The notes under the pieces: model-generated
What the model saw: the letters and a program-made list of their open reading frames with translations, nothing else
What the model was told of the DNA's origin: nothing
Databases searched by the model: none
Shown here: positions 58,229-64,000 of the stretch, piece by piece
Position numbering within the stretch: position 1 is the stretch's first letter
How the letters are laid out: each line of letters begins with the position of its first letter
Program-made: the position numbers and the translations under genes
Assembly (NCBI GenBank): GCA_907163345.1
Contig: CAJQUN010000003.1
Span: 28,969,879 to 29,033,878 of the forward strand
Source: Haberlea rhodopensis
Taxonomy: Eukaryota > Streptophyta > Magnoliopsida > Lamiales > Gesneriaceae
Direction: 5' to 3'
DNA: 64,000 nucleotides

Positions 58229-59371
58229 CAGAACACTTATGCGATCAATCGCATATCATGAAGAGATCGATCGCCACAATGATAAAATACAAGTGATCGA
58301 TCGCATATCATGAAGCGATCGATCGCACGGAGAGTCCTGAACGAGAAAAATTCCTTAATTAAGTTTTGGGCTATATTTGGTACCAGATTTCTTGGGCTCG
58401 TGAAGGAGGTTTAAAAGGGAGTTTTATGTCAAAAATAGGGTTCTTATCACCTCTGAATAGCAGCCTACCATTGGGAGAACCACCACCTTCAAGAGGATTC
58501 AAAGCAACGCAGCTAGAAACGGGAACTCAGATCGACGCACGTTTCAACATCGAGTGTTTATACGTATTAAACTTTGTTTTAGTTTTATTTTGATTTTACA
58601 ATGTTTATAATGTTGTTAGTTGTTATAAAAAATTGTTTTTCCGTTAATATGCCAGGTTAAGTTTGTTATCGAGACAAGTGGATCTTGTGTATGAACCCAC
58701 AGCTTTAATTCTAGTTTTTGATTGAGTTTTTGTTATCTTTGTGTTTGTGTTATGCTTTAATGCTTTTAAGGGATTAGCTACCTTTTGAATGATGTTAATT
58801 TGCAATTAAGATCGAGATATGATATTGTAATACGGAACCAATAACATATACCGTGGATTTCAGATCGAGATCGAGAGATGACGTCAAATACGCGAGTGAT
58901 AACTATAGATATCTAGTAATCGAAGGCTAAGGGTTTTCATAGAGCGTATGCAACATTGAATTGTTAAATAAGTGAACGAGAGTTACTTACTGCAAATCGG
59001 TGTTAGGTTTAATATAGCTCGAGAGAATGTATTAGATATAACTGCAAAACTTGTGACCTTAGATGCATTAATTGTAATTAGAACTAGTAAATGAATTGTG
59101 GGGGATTACTCAAGTGAACCGAAGTTTCGATTTATCTCTACTGTTTACTATCTTATTTCCTTGTGGTGTGGTTGATTCTTGGAGTTGAGAAAATTAGTTA
59201 ATCTTTCAAAACAATTTCGCAGGTTAAATATAATACGCTAATTAAATTTGGTAATTACTACTAGTCCATGTGGGTACGACAATCCTTACTTTTAGATCAT
59301 TATACTAAAACTTGATACCATACACTTGCGGTCGCTACACTGGAATTAATTATTTAAAATAATAGTGATCA
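58229..59371 (+). mobile_element. 5' LTR of element G, second part
   Basis: Continues the G LTR after F and ends ...AATAGTGATCA. With 10135-10478 the LTR is about 1.49 kb, like that of A. Confidence 0.8.
58241..58326. repeat. Paired GATCGATCGC palindromes in G LTR, two pairs
   Basis: GCGATCAATCGC, 10 bp, GAGATCGATCGC; then GTGATCGATCGC, 10 bp, GCGATCGATCGC. Both spacers are the same ATATCATGAA. Confidence 0.9.
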
Positions 59372-59377
59372 AGTTTT

Positions 59378-59395
59378 TGGCGCCGTTGCCGGGGA
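59378..59395 (+). other. PBS of element G, tRNA-Asp
   Basis: TGGCGCCGTTGCCGGGGA, identical to the PBS of A, six bases after the LTR end. Confidence 0.9.
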
Positions 59396-59538
59396 CTAGT
59401 TTAAGTAATATCATAAGAGATTAGTTGACTATAATTTAGCCATATTTCTTTTATTTTTACTTTATTACGATTTATACGATTTCACTACTGTTGTTCCTTC
59501 GTTGTTTTGATTTTTGCAGGTAGTTGTCCTTGTAGTGC

Positions 59539-60304
59539 ATGATACGAAGCGACAAACCTATACTAGAGCCTCTTGACTTAGAGATTGAACGAACTTGTCG
59601 TAGACTTCGGAAAGAAACTCGAGATATGGCTGAGAATAATCAAAGAGGGAATGGTGAACAACACAACGAGGAAGTGCCAATTACAAGATCCATGATGGAC
59701 TATGCACAACCAACTTTTCAATGCACTATGTCTAGCATAACTAGACCACAGATACAGGCTAATAACTTCGAGATCAAGCCTGCCATAATTCAGATGATTC
59801 AACATTCTGTGCAATTTGGAGGATCGCATACTGATGATCCTAATGCTCATATCTCCAACTTCTTGGAGATATGTGACACGTTCAAGCACAATGGTGTCAC
59901 TGACGACGCCATCAGGTTACGACGTTTTTTCTTTTTCCTTAAATGACAAAGCTAAGAGCTGGTTAAATTCATTGCCTACAGGATCGATCACTACTTGGGA
60001 GGGGTACGCTCAAGCCTTCTTATCAAAATACTTTCCCCTTCCAAGATAGCTAAGATGCGCAATGATATCAGCACATCCGTGCAACATGATCTGGAGACAC
60101 TGTATGAAGCTTGGAGCGCTTCAAGGATCTACTTCGTAGATGCCCACATCATGGACTTCCGATTTGGCTTCAGGTACACACATTTTACAATGGTTTATTT
60201 TCTGCTAATAGATCTATGATTGATGCAGCAGCAGGAGGTACCATTATGAGAAAGACACATGAGAAAGCTTACACGCTTTTGGAAGAGGTGACGTCCAACA
60301 GTTA
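59539..60304 (+). pseudogene. Gag of element G, part 1
   Basis: ATG 59539 (MIRSDKPILEPLDLEIERT). Capsid region with SMMDYAQPTF, SQGSQ-free QFGGSHTDDPNAH, LPTGSITTWEGYAQAFLSKYF, FKDLLRRCPHHGLP and ANRSMIDAAAGG. Frameshifts near 59920, 60048 and 60110 split it into several frames. It ends at the hAT MITE in EEVTSNSY. Confidence 0.8.
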
Positions 60305-60312
60305 CTAGTGGC

Positions 60313-60812
60313 TAGGGGTGCTTAACGGATCGGACCAGTCCGGTCCGGAACCGATTGGTTCCGGATCCGTTAAGCACACGGATCCGATCTGATCAGTTAA
60401 GTAACCCGATTGGATGCATGGTTGCGTTTAATGCATTAAATTATCCCCGGTCAATCTTTGAGTTTTGATGATCAACAAAACTTGATGAATGGCAATTATT
60501 AATTATTGTAGCTTTTAATATTATGTCTAACTCGGTTAGCCGATATATCTGGTTCCGGTTCCAACAGGTCCCGGATCGATCCGGTCGGCTCGTTGCTATA
60601 AAAAAAATTTATTTTATTTTTTGTTAACAAAAATACCGGTTCCGGTTCAGAAACCGGAACTGGTCCGGTGCTACCGGTTCCAAAGCATGGAACTGCTGCG
60701 GATCGGTTTTTTACCAGTTTCGGAGCAGGTTGGAACCGGTTAGCTCGGTTCCAGTTCAGAACCGGGCTAACCGGTTCGGTTCCGAACTGACCCGGCTCGA
60801 TAAGCACCCCTA
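60313..60812. mobile_element. hAT-type MITE, 500 bp
   Basis: Ends TAGGGGTGCTTAACGG and CGATAAGCACCCCTA. Target duplications CTAGTGGC (60305-60312) and TCAGTGGC (60813-60820) with two base differences; the right copy keeps the original gag codons. The interior is made of GGTTCCGG / CCGGAACC blocks in both directions and can fold on itself. Unlike the MITE in H inside, but with the same outer TAGGGGTG. Confidence 0.88.
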
Positions 60813-61551
60813 TCAGTGGCAATCCGAGAGGAATGTGCCCAAGAGACTGATTGGGGTGCATCAAGTCGATGAGGTGACATCGATACAAGCTCAGTTGGAG
60901 GCGTTGAATAATAGCATGACAGTGATGCAAGCTCAAGTGGTCATATGTGATTTATGTGGAGGCAACCATCCGAGCATGGAATGTCAGGCATGTAATCCTT
61001 TTGTGCAATCTACTGAAAATGCTAACTTTGTTGGAAAAAAGCCACAACATGGTAACTCTTACTCCAACAACTATAACCAAACGTGGAGGAATCATCCAAA
61101 CTTCTCTTGGTCCAACAAAAAGAATGTTTTGAATCCACAGCCTCCACCGGGTTATCCACCAAAGCCGAGTATGGAAGAGTTGCTGACCAAGTTCATTACA
61201 TCAACGGAGAATAGAATGCAGAATCAGGATGCTTCAATAAAGAACTTGGAAACTCAAGTGGGACAGTTGGCAAACATTCAATCTGGAAGAATGCAAGGAA
61301 CCTTGCCTAGCGATACCGAGAAGAATACGAGGGAGCAAGCCAATGTCGTGACCCTTAGGAGTGGAAAGGAACTTGGTGACGAGAAGGAGACTGAAAAGAT
61401 TTCAAGAAAGCAAGAGGAGAAGGAGCAACCATGCAAGAAGGGTAAGTCCACTAGAGCCACTATCCCGATCTCACCACAAGAAAAAAGGTACACATTCCTC
61501 TCCCATTTCCTGCAGCAGTTAATGGGGCAAAATTTGATTCAAACTTTGTAA
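60813..61551 (+). pseudogene. Gag of element G, part 2
   Basis: YQWQSERNVPKRLIG, then zinc-knuckle-like CDLCGGNHPSMEC, NQTWRNHPNFSWSN, STENRMQNQDASIKNLETQVGQLA and TLPSDTEKN. A frameshift near 61490 precedes the protease part. Matches H throughout. Confidence 0.82.
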
Positions 61552-62406
61552 AAAATTTACACATGCTCAAGAATTTTTATATCGATATACCATTTATTGA
61601 AGCGTTACAAGAAATGCCTAATTATGCCAAATTCTTAAAGAAAATGTTATCTAAGAAGCAGAAAGTGGGAGAGCACGAGACTGTCTTTTTGACTGAGGAA
61701 TGTAGTGCTATGGTGCAAAAGAAATCGGCCACTAAGTTAAAAGATCCATGGAGTTTCTCTATTCCCTGCACTGTTGGGCATATTTCTTCTATTAAATCGT
61801 TATGTGATTTGGGTGCTAGTGTGAACTTAATGCCTTTGTCTGTTTTCAGGTGACTTGGACTGGGAGAGCCGAAACCCACAAGGGTGGTGTTGCAAATGTC
61901 GGACAAGTCTATCACCTACCCACTATGAATCATCAAAGATGTGCCAGTCAAGATAGATCAATTCACATTTCCGCTGGATTTCCTATTGTTGGATATGGAG
62001 AAGGATGTGAGAATGCCATTGAGCCTGGGACGCCTATTCCTAGCTACTGGAAGAGCCATCATTGATGTAGAAGAATGGAAGTTGATCCTCCGTATAGGAG
62101 AGGATTGGGTTACGTTCAATATGTTTAAATCTACAACACACGCACACAATGAGCATGATTATTTAAAAGTTAACATGATTGACTCTTTGCTTGTTGATGT
62201 GGTGCAAGGTACTGATGAGATGGAGGTGATGACAGAGCTAGAGGCTAACCAAGGTAAGAGCAATGACATGGTGAAGCCAAGGAATGCAAAGAAGCAGAAT
62301 GATAAAAGGACGTTCATGAAGGAGAGAAAGTCCAATAACATAAAGCACCACCAGCTCGCATTTTCCAAAGCAAACGAAAGGCTTCATGGGTGGGACCATT
62401 CAATGT
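61552..62406 (+). pseudogene. Protease of element G
   Basis: HIDIP-like spacer (NFYIDIPFIEALQEMP), KDPWSFSIPCTVGHIS and active-site CDLGASVNLMPLSV, a stop near 61853, then DVPVKIDQFTFPLDFLLLDMEKD and LGRLFLATGRAIIDV in another frame. It runs on through an acidic/basic linker (NDKRTFMKERKSNN) into HHQLAFSKANERL, which in H stands directly before the integrase tail. Confidence 0.78.
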
Positions 62407-62545
62407 GACTAAGATATACTTGCATGGAGCCATTAAGGTAAGTGATCCTAGTCTAGGCACTTATATCGTTAATGATGAAAGGTTGAGGCACTACCCAGTC
62501 GATTCCAGAGATTCGTGTCCCACAAACCATCCCAACCTTTGAGGA
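62407..62545 (+). pseudogene. Integrase C-terminal tail of element G
   Basis: In the frame beside the end of the protease ORF: VTKIYLHGAIKVSDPS, GTYIVNDERLRHYPVD. This is the last segment of Athila polyproteins. RT, RNase H and integrase core are absent between it and the protease. Confidence 0.6.
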
Positions 62546-62751
62546 AATGTGGTAATAAGTCCAGCTTGAAACTGTAAATCAAGAACTAATTTTTCTTCCT
62601 TCTCCTTCGTTTTTGAATTTAGTAGGTAGTTTCATAATTTTAGTTTGGTTGTTGACTCTTTAAATTTTCTTTGTAGGAAAAATGCTTGCCAAAAGAAGAT
62701 GAGACTCTGAAATGAAAAAAATTTTAAAAAAAAAACCCTTACTGGTGACAA

Positions 62752-62910
62752 GCGATCGATCACATACTATAAGAGATCGATCGCCTCACAAAGAAAAACA
62801 TAATGGAGACAGGTGATCGATCGCTTCCTATTAGGCGATCGATCACCTTGCAAAGAAAAACGGTACTGGAGACAGGCGATCGATCGCTTCCTATTAGGTG
62901 ATCAATCGCC
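62752..62910. repeat. Paired GATCGATCGC palindromes in the 3' part of G, three pairs
   Basis: Three pairs (spacers 9, 10, 10 bp) in a longer repeat of about 64 bp that also shares CAAAGAAAAAC and GGAGACAGG. Here the array is inside the element, not in the LTR. Confidence 0.9.
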
Positions 62911-63499
62911 TGTCGTGATTTTTTGTTTTTTAAAAACACTCAACCCTCACTCTACACACACATTATCATACTTTCTCCCCTCTAAATCCCTAATTCCCTC
63001 TTTCAAAATCCCCAAATTCTCTCACAAATTCCCCTCTAATCTTCACCCAAAAGTGATATCTTCCCCTTGCTAGTACAATTATCCAAGTTTGTTCCAATTT
63101 TCTAGTGATTTCAAGCTAGGTTTGGGCATTCCAAGCACAAAGTGAAAATTACTCAAAGTCAAGGACCTTCACCATCAAAGTTTCGAAATCTTGAGGTACA
63201 CTGGCTAGAAATTTCATGGTCATGCTCAATTTCTAAAATATTGGGGTTAGTTGGACAAGATTCAATTTTTATGGATTGTGGTGCAAAGGTTGTAGTATTT
63301 GATAAGATTGGGGGAGTTTGATATTATTGGTTTGTTGGGATTGACTTAACTTGTGGATTCTCGCTATTGGTGTGGGAAAAGTTTGATATTGTTGGTTTTG
63401 TTGGGATTGGCTTAAGCTACTGGATTATTGATATTAGGATGCGAAGTTTGACATTATTGGAGGTTGTTGAGAAGTTGCTTGTTAGTTTACTTACATATC
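62911..63499 (+). other. Non-coding leader before the second ORF of G
   Basis: Pyrimidine-rich at first (62940-63070), then GT-rich with a diverged near-tandem repeat built on GTTTGATATTATTGG / GTTTGATATTGTTGG (about 63318-63440). No supported ORF. Confidence 0.5.
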
Positions 63500-64000
63500 A
63501 TGGAACCGAAAAAGAAGCCAAGAGGAGGGGCATCATCTTCATCCTCCACTCCTACATATGACACCTCCCGCTTTGCTAACCAAGCGGCATCAGAATTCTT
63601 TGAAAATGGCGTGCTAGGCCCTTGGTAAGGGAGAGGGGAATGGAGATGGACACGCCAGATTCCGCCATCCTCCGAGAGGCGGAACGCCGTGGTTGGTTGA
63701 GCTTTGTGAAACCCCCATGCCATGCCGTCATCCCCATCGTCAAGGAATTTTATGCCAACCTTAAGGTCTCCGTGAACGATCCGTATCTTACCATTCGGCG
63801 GAAGAAGTTTCTATTTGATAGTGAACGGATCAATCGCATCTACGGGATGCCGCATATTGAAACCGATGAGCACTCCATTTATACTGAAGTTATTGAAACC
63901 TTATGTGGGGAGGGGATGGAATGGAATCTGACCTATGATGGGAAGATCAAGAATTTCAAGAAGATTCAGTTGAAACCTGAGGCAGACGTCTGGTTTACAT
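63500..64000 (+). pseudogene. Second ORF of element G ('putative plant transposon protein'-like), partial
   Basis: ATG 63500 opens MEPKKKPRGGASSSSSTPTY with a basic, possibly nuclear-targeting, N-terminus. A one-base loss near 63606 shifts the frame; from there the next frame is open to the window edge with RERGMEMD, RRGWLSFVKPPCHAVIPIV, VKEFYANLKV, FDSERINRIYGMP and PEADVWF. This pattern resembles the plant-specific domain often labelled 'putative plant transposon protein', common in the extra ORF of Athila-like elements. Function unknown. The C-terminal part is outside the window. Confidence 0.65.

Larger units (their letters stand above)
10135..64000 (+). mobile_element. Element G: Athila-like Gypsy, host of the whole nest; continues off the right edge
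   Basis: 5' LTR 10135-59371 interrupted by F; PBS tRNA-Asp 59378-59395; gag from 59539 split by a hAT MITE; protease; an integrase tail; a palindrome array; and a second ORF from about 63500. Reverse transcriptase, RNase H and the integrase core are missing between protease and tail. The 3' LTR is not in the window. Several frameshifts make it inactive. Same family as H. Confidence 0.8.

Noticed and set aside
10371..62910. GATC-rich palindromes as bacterial DNA (Dam/oriC-like) or the cyanobacterial HIP1 repeat
   Set aside because: HIP1 is GCGATCGC, whereas the motif here is the longer GCGATCGATCGC. Every array lies inside plant LTR elements with PBS and target duplications, so contamination or an origin of replication does not fit.
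1..64000. tRNA, rRNA, CRISPR, and organelle insertions
   Set aside because: tRNA-like matches are only the 12-18 base PBS sites. The regular repeats are LTR minisatellites, not CRISPR. No plastid or mitochondrial gene was recognised.

Overview
This is plant nuclear DNA. It holds the start of one ordinary single-copy gene and a very deep stack of nested LTR retrotransposons. The evidence for a plant is GT-AG (and one GC-AG) introns in a TTI1 homologue, Athila-like, chromovirus and Sirevirus elements, tRNA-Asp and tRNA-iMet primer binding sites, and hAT MITEs. A eudicot, probably an asterid and possibly Lamiales, is suggested by the style of the long extra ORF in the Sirevirus; this is a weak inference.

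Layout. 1-4626: minus-strand TTI1 gene, first eight exons (about 559 codons), running off the left edge. 5109-5441: two LTR starts facing each other. 5441-10134: element H, a decayed Athila-like gag-protease element on the minus strand, with a hAT MITE in its 5' LTR. 10135 to the right edge: element G, also Athila-like, plus strand. Inside the 5' LTR of G lies F (10479-58223), probably a minus-strand solo LTR. Inside F lies A (10959-55909), an Athila-like element encoding only gag and protease. A has two large insertions. In its gag-protease ORF sits E (14253-34853), a Sirevirus carrying a long extra ORF, and inside E's gag sits D (15978-24589), a Copia element. In the 3' LTR of A sits B (38037-55417), a second copy of the D family, and inside B's 5' LTR sits C (46312-54993), a chromodomain Gypsy element. 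After A and F close, G resumes: LTR, PBS, gag split by a 500 bp hAT MITE, protease, an integrase tail, a palindrome array and the start of a second ORF that resembles the 'putative plant transposon protein' family.

The deepest chain is G > F > A > B > C, and G may itself sit in H. Every insertion from F inward, and both MITEs, is closed by a target-site duplication I could read on both sides: F TCAGG, A GTACC, E AAATG, D GATTG, B TTAAA, C TTATG, MITEs 8 bp. Removing each insert rejoins the interrupted reading frame or LTR.

Coding capacity. No element is intact: stops, frameshifts and deletions are everywhere. A, G and H all lack reverse transcriptase and most or all of integrase, so they would have had to move in trans. 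B has the fullest Copia coding region (one stop, two frameshifts). D is the youngest by LTR comparison but has lost RNase H.

The most unusual signal is a paired palindrome. GCGATCGATCGC-like 12-mers occur two by two with 9-10 bp between them, about 23 pairs in the window, in LTRs or untranslated parts of elements from two different Gypsy lineages. A second, unrelated near-palindrome array (CTAGGGTTCGAAACCCTAG, containing a telo-box core) lies in the long leader of the B/D Copia family.
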